Source: Chromatiaceae bacterium (GTDB lineage: Bacteria; Pseudomonadota; Gammaproteobacteria; Chromatiales; Chromatiaceae). Taken from it: DNA of 64,000 nt. The stretch is taken from assembly GCA_024235255.1 (NCBI GenBank), contig JACKMT010000001.1, positions 124,001-188,000 of the forward strand, in the 5' to 3' direction. Below, in pieces: positions 35,024 through 44,800 of the stretch. How positions within the stretch are numbered: the first letter of the stretch is position 1; each line of letters starts with the position of its first letter. Under the pieces are notes generated by a model. The model saw only the letters and a program-made list of their open reading frames with translations. It made no database searches and was not told the origin of the DNA. Position numbers and translations under genes: made by a program.

Positions 35024-36577
35024 TCAGTCGATCACCAGATCTCCCAGATACGGGAAGTTCATGACATTCACGATATCCTCGATATGCACCCCTTTCCGCG
35101 CCGCCCATGCCAGGTCCTGCCAGTGCAGCGGGACGAAGGCGGCGTCATCATGCAGTATCTGCTCGATCTTCTGCAGCATCTCGGTACGTTTGGTTTCATC
35201 GGTTTCGCCCTGGGTCGCAAGCACCAGCGTGTCGACCTCCTTGTTGCAATAGTTGCCGCTGTTGTATTGACCGTAGCCGGTCTCCTGGTTCGGGCACATC
35301 ACGAGGAACTCTGAGAAATTGGCAGAATCTTCGGTATCCGCGTGCCAGCCGATCATCATGATGTCGGCCGCTCTTTCGTCGAAAGCCGGCCAGTACTGTG
35401 CCTTAGGTACCGTTTTCAGATCGACTTTAATATTAATCCTCGACAGCATGGCGGTGACCGCCTGGGCAATCTCCTCGTCGTTCACATATCGGTTGTTGGG
35501 CGCCATCATGGTCACTGAGAACCCTTTTTCGTAACCCGCTTCCTGCATCAGCTGCTGCGCCTTGGCCAGGTCATAGCGGGGTTTCAGAGTCGGCACATGA
35601 CCGGCGTATCCCTTCGGGCTCAACTGAGCGGCGGGAGTGGCAAAACCTTTCATGATCTTTTTCACTATACCCTCGTTGTTGACGGCATAGGCGATCGCCA
35701 GCCGCACCCGCGGGTCTTTGAACTCCGGACGCCGCTCCTGGTTGAGCTGGAAGGTGATAATGCGGGTGCCGCTCATCGTAACCAGATCCACTTTGACGTT
35801 GTTGCGAATTCGGTCCAGGTCGGTGGGGGGCACCGGGTGGATGAAGTCGACATCACCGGAGAGCAGCGCAGCGACCCGGGTCGGATCCTCCTTGATCGGG
35901 GTCATGACGATCTCTTCGACATTGCCGGGTGAATTCCCGTCCCAATAGCCGGCAAAGCGTTTGAATTCGACGCGCACACCCTGCTGGCGGCTGGTCACGA
36001 TGAAGGGGCCGGTGCCGGAGGCGTTAACGGAGGCAAAAGTATCGGCATGCTTTTTCAGCATATCCTTTGCCAGTCCTTTTTCATCTGTACCAGAGTAAAA
36101 AGCGCTGTCCATCGGAAAGATATAGGTCGCTATATGCAGTACCAGCGGATAGGGTTCGTTGGTAACCAGATCGATGGTGAAGTCGTCGACGATCCTGAGC
36201 TCCTTGAACGGTTGAAACAGACCTTTAAAGTCCGGGCTTGTTTTAAGCCTGGCAAAGGTCCAAGCCACATCCTTGGCGGTAAAATCATTGCCGCTGTGAA
36301 ACTTGACGCCCTGGCGCAGCTTGAAGCGGACGGTAAACTTATCCAGGCGCTCCCAGCTGGTGGCGAGCCGGCCGTCGAATTGGGTCTCTTTGTTCCAGCG
36401 TACCAGTGGGTCGAATATCATGTGGGAGAGCTGCAGCATGCCGCCGGAGAGCTGCTCGTGGGGATCCAGGGAAACCGGGTCTGCGTCATAAGCGAGACGC
36501 AAAGTCTTGGCAACGACACCCAGACTTAGGCTGAATCCGAACAGCAATGCAGCCGTCAGTATAAGGGTCTTCTTCAT
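35024..36577 (-). CDS. oppA: Peptide-binding periplasmic protein, SBP family 5 (OppA/DppA type)
   Basis: The 517-residue protein has a signal peptide (MKKTLILTAALLFGFSLSLGVVA) and a family 5 solute-binding fold. The typical RLAYDADPVSLDPHEQLSGGMLQL opening, LRQGVKFHSGNDFTAKDVAWTF and RLAIAYAVNNEGIVKKIM segments are present. It delivers oligopeptides, or possibly other substrates such as nickel chelates, to the permease. A nickel link could be checked because a [NiFe] hydrogenase is nearby, but nothing in the motifs favours it. It is the first gene of the opp operon, divergent from the SDR gene. Confidence 0.9.
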   Translation of the reverse strand: MKKTLILTAALLFGFSLSLGVVAKTLRLAYDADPVSLDPHEQLSGGMLQLSHMIFDPLVRWNKETQFDGRLATSWERLDKFTVRFKLRQGVKFHSGNDFTAKDVAWTFARLKTSPDFKGLFQPFKELRIVDDFTIDLVTNEPYPLVLHIATYIFPMDSAFYSGTDEKGLAKDMLKKHADTFASVNASGTGPFIVTSRQQGVRVEFKRFAGYWDGNSPGNVEEIVMTPIKEDPTRVAALLSGDVDFIHPVPPTDLDRIRNNVKVDLVTMSGTRIITFQLNQERRPEFKDPRVRLAIAYAVNNEGIVKKIMKGFATPAAQLSPKGYAGHVPTLKPRYDLAKAQQLMQEAGYEKGFSVTMMAPNNRYVNDEEIAQAVTAMLSRINIKVDLKTVPKAQYWPAFDERAADIMMIGWHADTEDSANFSEFLVMCPNQETGYGQYNSGNYCNKEVDTLVLATQGETDETKRTEMLQKIEQILHDDAAFVPLHWQDLAWAARKGVHIEDIVNVMNFPYLGDLVID

Positions 36578-36675
36578 TATTTCGATGCTCCTCGGATATC
36601 AGTTGAACTAAACTGCAAGCTTATATCAGCCTAATCTGAACATGGTCTATTCATTTTTGCAAAACAGGGGGCTCG

Positions 36676-37476
36676 ATGCTCGACTTCAGTGGCAAAACAG
36701 TTTTGGTCGTCGGCGGCACCAGCGGAATCAATCGGGGAGTGGCGGAACTGTTCGCCAGACAGGGCGCCCGGGTCGCCGTAGCCAGCCGTAACCAGGAGAA
36801 AGTGTCGGCGACGGTGCGGGCGCTGCAAGCCTTGGGCGGAGAAGCTGCCGGTTTCTCGGCTGATGTCCGCGATGCCGCCGCGCTTGCGGCTGGGGTGACA
36901 GAGGTTTCAGATCGGTTTGGCGAACTGGACGTGGTGGTCTCCGGGGCTGCCGGCAACTTTCCCGCTTTGGCCGCCGATCTCTCCCCGAATGGCTTCAAGG
37001 CGGTGCTGGATATTGATCTGCTGGGCACTTTTCACGTCATGAAAGCGATTTATCCCCATCTCAGGAAACCTGGCGCCAGCGTTATCAATATATCGGCGCC
37101 ACAGGCGTTCATTCCGATGATGGCGCAAATCCATGTCTGCGCCGCGAAGGCGGGTGTGGATATGATAACCCGCACCCTGGCGCTGGAGTGGGGCAATGCC
37201 GGCGTCCGGATCAACTCAATCGTACCTGGTCCCATCGACGGCACCGAGGGTATGGCGCGGCTTGCACCCACGGCGTCCATCCGGGCCAAAGTTGTGGCCG
37301 GTGTTCCGCTGGGACGCTTTGGGACCCCACAGGATATCGGCAACGCCTGTCTGTTTCTGGCGTCGGATCTGGCCGGCTTCGTCACCGGCGCCGTCCTCCC
37401 GGTGGATGGAGGCTGGGCGCAGAACAACTGCGGCGGCATGAGCGACGATTTGGCGTCACTGGCCGCGAAAAAATAG
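36676..37476 (+). CDS. SDR family oxidoreductase (2,4-dienoyl-CoA reductase-like)
   Basis: The 266-residue protein has the N-terminal NAD(P) motif VVGGTSGINRGVAELFARQGARV and VSGAAGNFPALAADLSPNGFKAV, closest to the peroxisomal-type 2,4-dienoyl-CoA reductase (DECR) group. The usual YxxxK is CxxxK here (HVCAAKAGVDM). Loss of the Tyr at this site is a known feature of DECR-type members, which use other residues. The C-terminal PVDGGWAQNN is standard. The function in fatty-acid or other enoyl reduction is an inference. GC content is like its neighbours. It is divergent from oppA. Confidence 0.82.
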   Translation: MLDFSGKTVLVVGGTSGINRGVAELFARQGARVAVASRNQEKVSATVRALQALGGEAAGFSADVRDAAALAAGVTEVSDRFGELDVVVSGAAGNFPALAADLSPNGFKAVLDIDLLGTFHVMKAIYPHLRKPGASVINISAPQAFIPMMAQIHVCAAKAGVDMITRTLALEWGNAGVRINSIVPGPIDGTEGMARLAPTASIRAKVVAGVPLGRFGTPQDIGNACLFLASDLAGFVTGAVLPVDGGWAQNNCGGMSDDLASLAAKK

Positions 37477-37583
37477 CTAGCCCGGATATCTCATGAAGGC
37501 GGGCAGCATGTTTGAAAAAACGTTTTAGTTTTTAAATGTTACGTCAGTATTGTACGTTTTTATACATCAAATATCCGGGCTAG
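37477..37583. repeat. MITE-like element with 13-bp terminal inverted repeats
   Basis: CTAGCCCGGATAT and its exact complement bound a 107-bp segment that begins directly after the SDR stop codon. The interior is AT-rich and non-coding. This is the structure of a small inverted-repeat transposable element or REP-like unit. No target-site duplication is obvious. The rest of the gap to 37872 holds no gene I can support. Confidence 0.5.
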
Positions 37584-37872
37584 GTCAGTGAATCTGGCGA
37601 TACTTGGAAATAGCACGGTCTGCTTTAAATTCCTAAAATTCTGTGGATCGAACCCATTCTGTGTGCTAAAAATAGGCAAGCTGTTTAAAAATGTTGCTTC
37701 GGTTTGAAATGAATTTGCAGCATCGGGCCGGAGACGAGCTGCCCGATCCCATCCCACCCAAACCCCGTGGGGAAACCTTAGTCCAAGGAGCGGATTAACC
37801 ACAGCGGCCGACAAGGCGTGTTGGCTATCCTTCGTGAGCCTTTAACAAAATCTCTTTAAGGAAGAAGAGAAG

Positions 37873-40008
37873 ATGCCCTATTGCACGGAACGCAATCAAC
37901 GCGCGGATACCGGTCTCGCCTGTCTCGTGACTTTGGCGCGGCTGCACGGCCTCCCGGCAGACCCGGAACAGCTACGCCACGCCTTTTCAGAATCAGGCAG
38001 GGTGTTTGATGAGGGCGCCATTGTTCTGGCGGGACGGAGTCTGGGCCTGACAATCAGAGCAGTCACAAGCAGTTGGGATAGGCTTGGTAAAACGCCGTTG
38101 CCGGCCATCGCCCGGCACAGCGATGGGCGCTGGTTTCTGATTGCCGGATGCAAAGAAGACAAAGTCCTGATTCAGGATCCGCTGGAAAACAGGCCGCTGA
38201 CGCTGCCGAGAAATCTATTGGAGAAAGCATGGCAGGGCAGATTGATTCTTGCCACCCGCAGAGCCAACCTGAATGACCCCGACGGACGCTTCGATTTCAG
38301 CTGGTTTATCCCGGCGATTCTGAAATATCGCGGACTGTTGGGAGAGGTGCTGCTTGCCTCGCTCTTTATCCAGCTGTTTGCACTGGTTACGCCGCTCTTC
38401 TTCCAGGTGGTGATCGACAAGGTGCTGGTGCACAAGGGGCTCACCACGCTGGATGTTCTCGCCATCGGCCTGTTGCTCATCTCCCTGTTCGAGGTGGTGC
38501 TTGGCGGATTGCGCAATTATCTCTTCAGCCACACTACCAACCGGGTGGACGTGGTACTCGGTGCCAAGCTGTTCAAGCATCTGCTGGCGCTGCCCATCGG
38601 CTATTTTGAAGCGCGCCGGGTGGGCGATTCGGTGGCGCGGGTAAGGGAGTTGGAAAATATTCGCAACTTTCTCACCGGGTCGGCGCTGACGCTGGTGGTC
38701 GATCTGCTGTTTACTTTAGTCTTTTTCGCGGTGATGGTTTACTACAGCCCGGCATTGACCGGTGTCGTGCTCGGTACGATTCCCTGCTACATCCTGCTTT
38801 CACTCTGGGTCACGCCGATACTGCGCAGGCGTCTGCATGAGAAGTTCAACCGCGGTGCCGAGAACCAGGCATTTCTGGTGGAGTCGATCACCGGCGTCGA
38901 GACGCTGAAATCGATGGCAGTGGAGCCGCTGATGCAGCGCCGCTGGGAGGAGCTGCTGGCGGGTTACGTTAGCGCGGGTTTCCGTTCCGCCAACCTGGGC
39001 AACATTGCCGGTCAGAGTGCGGATTTCATCAATAAGGTGAGCGTGGTGCTGATTCTCTGGATCGGCGCGACGCTGGTGATCGAGGGTGAACTCTCGGTGG
39101 GTCAGCTGATCGCATTCAACATGCTGGCGGCGCGGGTCAGCGGACCGATTCTGCGGCTGGTCCGGTTGTGGCAGGATTTTCAGCAGGCAGGCATATCGGT
39201 GCGTCGCCTGGGCGATATTCTCAATACGCCGACTGAGCCCGGCTACAATCCCGGCCGCGCAACGCTGCCGGCGCTGAAAGGCGAGGTACGGTTCTGCGGC
39301 GTCGGATTTCGCTACCGGCTCGACGGGCCCGAGGTGCTGCGCGACATCGAACTTAGCATCCATCCCGGTGAAGTGGTGGGAATCGTCGGCCGTTCCGGAT
39401 CCGGCAAGAGTACCTTGACCAAGCTGATTCAACGGCTCTATGTGCCGGGATCAGGCAGGGTGCTGATCGACGGCATCGACCTTGCCCTGATTGAGCCCGC
39501 CTGGCTGCGCCGCCAGATCGGGGTGGTGCTGCAGGAGAACTTTCTGTTCAACCGCAGCGTGCGCGACAACATCGCGCTGGCCAATCCGGGCGCGACGATG
39601 GAGCAGATTGTAAGGGCTGCCGAACTGGCCGGTGCGCATCATTTCATTCTCGAACTGGCGGAAGGGTACGACACACTGGTGGGGGAGCGCGGCAGTACAC
39701 TGTCGGGCGGCCAGCGCCAGCGCATCGCAATCGCCCGAGCATTGTTGACTAACCCGCGAATCCTGATTCTGGACGAGGCCACCAGTGCGCTGGACTACGA
39801 GTCCGAGCAGATCATTCAACAAAACATGCGCAGGATCTGCATTGACCGCACCGTGTTCATTATTGCCCACCGGCTCAGCGCAGTGCGCCACGCCGACCGT
39901 ATCCTGGTGATCGAACAGGGGCAGGTGGTGGAGCAGGGGCCGCACGACAGCCTGCTGCAACAGCGGGGACCCTACGCTCGGTTGCACGCACTGCAGGGCA
40001 GAGTTTAG
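37873..40008 (+). CDS. Type I secretion ABC transporter (HlyB-like)
   Basis: This 711-residue exporter drives secretion of the RTX protein through the inner membrane. The N-terminal domain (1-125) is C39-like but the catalytic Cys position reads RADTGLACL, so it is a non-cleaving C39-like domain as in HlyB. Five to six membrane helices follow (150-410). The ATPase has Walker A GRSGSGKST, signature LSGGQRQRIAIARAL and Walker B ILILDEATSALD. GGAAGAAGAG precedes the ATG. It is 2 bp from the adaptor gene. An outer-membrane TolC protein is not in the window and is presumably shared. Confidence 0.94.
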   Translation: MPYCTERNQRADTGLACLVTLARLHGLPADPEQLRHAFSESGRVFDEGAIVLAGRSLGLTIRAVTSSWDRLGKTPLPAIARHSDGRWFLIAGCKEDKVLIQDPLENRPLTLPRNLLEKAWQGRLILATRRANLNDPDGRFDFSWFIPAILKYRGLLGEVLLASLFIQLFALVTPLFFQVVIDKVLVHKGLTTLDVLAIGLLLISLFEVVLGGLRNYLFSHTTNRVDVVLGAKLFKHLLALPIGYFEARRVGDSVARVRELENIRNFLTGSALTLVVDLLFTLVFFAVMVYYSPALTGVVLGTIPCYILLSLWVTPILRRRLHEKFNRGAENQAFLVESITGVETLKSMAVEPLMQRRWEELLAGYVSAGFRSANLGNIAGQSADFINKVSVVLILWIGATLVIEGELSVGQLIAFNMLAARVSGPILRLVRLWQDFQQAGISVRRLGDILNTPTEPGYNPGRATLPALKGEVRFCGVGFRYRLDGPEVLRDIELSIHPGEVVGIVGRSGSGKSTLTKLIQRLYVPGSGRVLIDGIDLALIEPAWLRRQIGVVLQENFLFNRSVRDNIALANPGATMEQIVRAAELAGAHHFILELAEGYDTLVGERGSTLSGGQRQRIAIARALLTNPRILILDEATSALDYESEQIIQQNMRRICIDRTVFIIAHRLSAVRHADRILVIEQGQVVEQGPHDSLLQQRGPYARLHALQGRV

Positions 40009-40010
40009 CC

Positions 40011-41354
40011 ATGTCAGCAAAGGTTGCAGAAAGACCCGCAGCCGGAGAGGAGCTGGATTTTCTGCCCGCGGCGCTGGAAATCCAGCGGCGCCCGCCGTCT
40101 CCCCTTGGCAGGGCTATTGGCTGGACGCTGATGTTGTTGTTTGTGGCGACCATCGCCTGGGCCACGCTGGGGAGCGCCGACATCGTGGCCGTGGCACAGG
40201 GGCGCATTATTCCGAACGGCCACAATAAAGTGATTCAACCGCTGGAGATGAGCATGATCAAGACAATCCATGTCCACGAGGGAGCGCAAGTGGCTGCAGG
40301 AGAGACCCTGGTGGATTTGGATGACCAATCGGTTCGGGCGGATTTGCAGAATATTCAACAGGAGCTCTCCAATCTGGAGCAGGAGCACACCCGGCTCACC
40401 ATCTTGGAAAAGTTGCTGCAAAGTGACGTGTTGCCGGTGAAGCCGGCTGAAACGGCGGACAGGCTTACCTTGCTGCAAAGACAGCTGCTGTCGGCTCAGT
40501 GGAGCGAACACCAGGCGAACCTGAAAGCGCTGCAAGCCGAACGGCGCAAAAGGCAGGCGGAGCAGGTGAGTCTGCAGCAGCAGGTGCATAAGCTGGAAGC
40601 CGTGCTGCCGTTGGTAGCCAAGCGGGCGGAGACCCTGCGGAGATTGTCCGAGAAGAAGTTCCTGGGCGAAAGCGAATTTTTGGAGATGGAGCAGGAGCGC
40701 CTGGAGATAGAGAACGACCTGGCCACCAACCGCAAGCGCGCGGATGAGATCATCGCAGCCATCGCCGAAATCGATGCGCAAAAAGAGCAGGTTCAGCGCA
40801 GGTTTCTCAGTCAGGTGCTGCTGGAACGGCAGCAAAACCGGAAGCGCAGCGAAGCGCTGATTCAGGAGCAGGTTAAAGCAGCCAGCCGACTGAACGCATA
40901 CACCCTGGTTTCGCCAATCGATGGCGTGGTGCAGCAGCTCGCGGTACATACGCTTGGCGGTATCGTCACACCGGCTCAGCAGTTGATGGTGATCATCCCG
41001 GACCAAGCGGTACTGGAGGTGGAGGCAATGGTGGAGAACAGGGATATCGGTTTCGTCCGCGAGGGGCAGCAGGTCGAAGTAAAAATCGACGCCTTCCCCT
41101 TTACCAAATACGGCGTCATTGCCGCGGAACTGACCGACCTCGCCAACGATGCGATTACCGATGAAGTCAAGGGCTTGGTCTACAAAGCAAAGGTGACGTT
41201 GAGGGAGAGCCGTATTCGGGTGGATCAGAACTGGGTCAATCTCTCGCCGGGTATGACAGTAACTGCCGAGGTGAAGACCGGCACGAGACGGTTGATTGAG
41301 TTTTTTCTCGCGCCGCTGTTAAGGTATCGGCAGGAGAGTATCAGGGAGCGGTGA
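40011..41354 (+). CDS. Type I secretion periplasmic adaptor (HlyD family)
   Basis: The 447-residue membrane fusion protein has a short cytoplasmic N-terminus, one membrane helix (about 38-60) and a lipoyl half-motif (VIQPLEMSMIKTIHVHEGAQVAAGETLVDLD). A long coiled-coil hairpin follows (about 105-290), then the second lipoyl half (YTLVSPIDGVVQQLAVHTLGG) and beta-barrel. It bridges the ABC exporter to TolC. Its stop overlaps an upstream frame of the next gene, but that gene's likely ATG is 66 bp further on. Confidence 0.94.
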   Translation: MSAKVAERPAAGEELDFLPAALEIQRRPPSPLGRAIGWTLMLLFVATIAWATLGSADIVAVAQGRIIPNGHNKVIQPLEMSMIKTIHVHEGAQVAAGETLVDLDDQSVRADLQNIQQELSNLEQEHTRLTILEKLLQSDVLPVKPAETADRLTLLQRQLLSAQWSEHQANLKALQAERRKRQAEQVSLQQQVHKLEAVLPLVAKRAETLRRLSEKKFLGESEFLEMEQERLEIENDLATNRKRADEIIAAIAEIDAQKEQVQRRFLSQVLLERQQNRKRSEALIQEQVKAASRLNAYTLVSPIDGVVQQLAVHTLGGIVTPAQQLMVIIPDQAVLEVEAMVENRDIGFVREGQQVEVKIDAFPFTKYGVIAAELTDLANDAITDEVKGLVYKAKVTLRESRIRVDQNWVNLSPGMTVTAEVKTGTRRLIEFFLAPLLRYRQESIRER

Positions 41355-41419
41355 GTCCACTTTCAATTCGAAAGACAGACAACAGAACGCACAACACAGC
41401 TAAAGAGGAGCAAAGTAAC

Positions 41420-41833
41420 ATGGCATTTGTGAATGAACGTATTCCGGAAGAAGAGAAAGAAAAATTTAATTTTGAGGTATCTACTCGGCCGGATGGCTCT
41501 AAGCCAACTTTGTTTATGTGGACGATAGATAGGGAGCGGAATGCATATCTTGTTACTACAAAAATAAAGGGGGGCGATGCGGGTGGAAGTGAAACTATCG
41601 AGCATTTTGCATTAGTTTGGAATGGTCATGTGGTGCAGTTTTCCGGCTCTTATCAGAGGACTAGAGATGAAGCGGGAAAAATCACTCAAAACTGGCATTT
41701 AGAAAATCTTGATATTCCTTCCGGTCTATCTGTTCAAAAAGAAGAGGTTAAGAGACTGATTGAAGATGCGCTTAATGTTCAGGGCGTTCTGTATAGCAGA
41801 AAAAACATAGATTACGTAGTAGTTAATTTTTAA
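41420..41833 (+). CDS. Unknown AT-rich 137-aa protein between secretion genes and the RTX gene
   Basis: The product begins MAFVNERIPEEEKEKFNFEV and has no signal peptide, membrane helix or cysteine. It looks like a compact alpha/beta cytoplasmic protein (WTIDRERNAYLVTTKIKGG, a central HFALVWNGHVVQFSGSYQR strand pair and a C-terminal helix). GAGGAG precedes ATG 41420; the longer frame from 41351 overlaps hlyD. The base composition is visibly more AT-rich than the flanking exporter genes, and the start of the RTX gene shares this. Position suggests a chaperone, immunity or activation partner of the RTX protein, but no homology is recognised. Confidence 0.8.
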   Translation: MAFVNERIPEEEKEKFNFEVSTRPDGSKPTLFMWTIDRERNAYLVTTKIKGGDAGGSETIEHFALVWNGHVVQFSGSYQRTRDEAGKITQNWHLENLDIPSGLSVQKEEVKRLIEDALNVQGVLYSRKNIDYVVVNF

Positions 41834-41876
41834 GGAAACGGCGCAGTGGTTAGCGTTATTAGAAAAGGATTTCGAA

Positions 41877-44800
41877 ATGAGTATAACCCAACAGTCGATA
41901 ATCGACTTTTTAAATTCCCGTGCATCTGAAGCAGAACTCGATACGGTTGAGCTTGAAGCTCTTATTTCGGAGCTCAAGTCACAAATAAATCAGCTTTCCG
42001 CAGATGTACCTAACGCAGATCCAAATGCCGTTACCTTGCTTTATAGCGGCAAATTAAAAAACGGACAGCTCGCAAGTTACACGGCAAAAGAAATAGTAAC
42101 AAATAGCCTTTCAGGTAGTGTTCGCACGTTGGATCAAACCGCCGTTGGACAGTTACTTGATGCTGAAAACCGTGAGTTCCATCTTGCGTTACGAAATGCG
42201 CTTGGCGGTTCCGATGAGGACTACCAGAAACTTGTGCATGGTAAAGATGACCTTGGTATAGAGCGCAAATCTTTAAACAGCCTCTGGGACGACGCTTCTC
42301 GCCGTTTTGTGGCCAACAGCAGCGGTGTTGTCCGTATCCTATCGACCGACGGTTCGCCAAGCAGTGTCTTTGCCCAATCAGAACTGCCTGAGTTGTTCAA
42401 CAATCCCAACATTACTGAAATTGACGGCATACCCAGAAATCAATATCTCAGTTTGCTGGATGCCAAGGGCATAGACGCAGTAAGAGATGTGATCTATGCA
42501 AACTCCGGAGTTCAGATCGAGTTAACCGGTTTAACCGACGGCAACCTCAAGCAGTATATAGATCTGGATCCGGGTGATAATTTCGATAACTATTTCAAAC
42601 TCTATGAAGACCAAGCAACCCGCACGAGACTGCTGAGCTATTTTGTTAGCCTCGATCCGGAGAGGCTCGCTAACCTAAAGAGAGTTACCGCGTCAGCCCT
42701 AGAAGTTGGCGAACGCCTGGTATCTTCGGGAATTGTCGCAAAAAGCGCCAACAAACTGGGCATGCTGGGCACGCTGGCCGGATTCATGCTCGCTTCCTAC
42801 TCCTCATCAGTTGCCGCAGAGTCAGGCGACGAAGCACGCGCCAAAGAGATCATGACCGAATGGGCTGCCGATTCTGCGGGTTCTGCCGCAGGCGAAGCGG
42901 TTGGAATCTCCATCGGTGGAGCAGCCGTTGCAATTATCGCCGCTGCCGGTGTGACGCTCTCAGCACCGCTCACCGGTGCCATCGTATTCGGCGCCGCCCT
43001 TATCGGTGGCATTTTCGGCGCAGCAGGCGCCGTTGGTATCTACGAACTGACCAGGGACCTGGACAAAATCGGCAAGCTCGATCTGTTCGACGCCATCACC
43101 AAGACACTCTACGGTGAGAGCTATACAATCACCGAGGCACCGCTGCCCGGTTTTGCCGGCAACAGGATCAAACTGGACACCAACTTCAGCCGCGGAGAGA
43201 TCGTCGACAATGCCAGGGAGAGCATCGCCTGGCGCTATGCACTGCTGCATCTCAATCCATTTGTGATTGAAGGCGACGAGGAACTTTATGCCAAACACAA
43301 TCAGCACGGCGAGCTGAAGCTTGAAAACTTCTCCGACCAGTATCTTACCGACCGTGCGGAGATGCTGCTCTGGCGGACTCGCTATGACGCCGCAGAGAAC
43401 AGCTACACTGAGGAGTGGGATACCTGGGACATTGCCGGCGACTGGGATTTTATCGACCACAGCATTCTGATCAATGGGGAGCAGCCGCTTACTCTGGCGA
43501 TCGATGGCTGGAATGGTTTTCCGCCTGCAGACACGACCAATCATCGTGTGGTATTCGGATCAATCGGCAGCGAAACGCTGAGCGGCGACGACTCCTTCGA
43601 TCGTCTGTATGGCGGCGGTGGCGACGATATCCTGGAAGGAAGAGGCGGGGACGATTATCTGGAGGGCGGCATCGGCAATGACAGCTATATCTACGCCACC
43701 GGCGACGGATTCGACACGCTCTACGATAGGGATGGTTTGGGTACCCTCTCCTATGATGGGGCGATGCTCGACGGCGGCTACAGCATCGGCGATGGCCTCT
43801 ACGCCAGCATAGACGGACAGACCATCTATCGCTTTGCAGACCGCGGTGACGGGATTGGCCCACTGCTGATAAACAACACCATTTTGATCACCGAGTTCGA
43901 TCGCAATCGTCCGGCTTTTCTCGGCATTACCCTGCGCGGAGACCGCATCGATGACGCAATCGACGCAGTCGCAACCCTCATCGGAACCGCAGCGGACGAT
44001 CCGGTCGGCACGCTGGACGGTGGCAGTGGCAGCGATCATATAGCCGGACTTGCCGGCAACGATTGGGCGAGGGGATATGCCGGCGCCGATCTGATAGCGG
44101 GAGGCTTGGGCGACGATATTCTGGAAGGGGGCCAGGGCGATGATGTTATGCATGGCGGGAACGCTGAAAACGCCGATCAGATCATCGATTCCAACGCACA
44201 GGAAGAGGGCACCAGTCACGATTGGCTCAGCGGCAACGCAGGCGACGATAAACTTTACGGCAGTCATGGCGCCGATGCGCTCGTCGGCGGAGCTGGCAAC
44301 GACATCATTTGGGGAGGTGCGGGTGACGATGTTATTCAGGGCGATTCGGAAAGAAAGCCGATGGATCACACCTGGGTGGCCGCCTGGCTTGACCACAACG
44401 ACCTGCAAGCAAACGGAACGCTCAATCCGGCCGGTTCCGGAGACGACATCCTGCTTGGCGGCGCGGGGGCGGATCAGATTTGGGGTCAGGCCGGAAACGA
44501 TGTGATCAACGGCGGCATCGGCAACGATTTTATCTCCGGGGATATGGTGGGGATCTCCGGACAGGGGGAGAGATTACTGTCCGGCGAACACCATGGCGAC
44601 GATATGATCAACGGAGACAAAGGCGACGATATCGCTGAAGGCGGCGGCGGAAACGATCTGATTTTCGGCGGCGAGGGCAGCGACACCCTCTACGGCGACG
44701 CAGAGAGCATCCTGCTGCCTGGCGAAAACGGCCTGCTGCTGCGCGCAGTCTATCATGGCAGAGACAGCCTGTTCGGTGATGCGGGAGACGACCTGCTGGT

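Noticed and set aside
37560..37814. 84-codon minus-strand frame upstream of the secretion genes
   Set aside because: It begins and ends in intergenic DNA that includes one arm of the inverted-repeat element, with no motif or ribosome site.
43560..44408. 282-codon minus-strand frame inside the RTX gene
   Set aside because: It is generated by the repetitive GGxGxD coding sequence read backwards.
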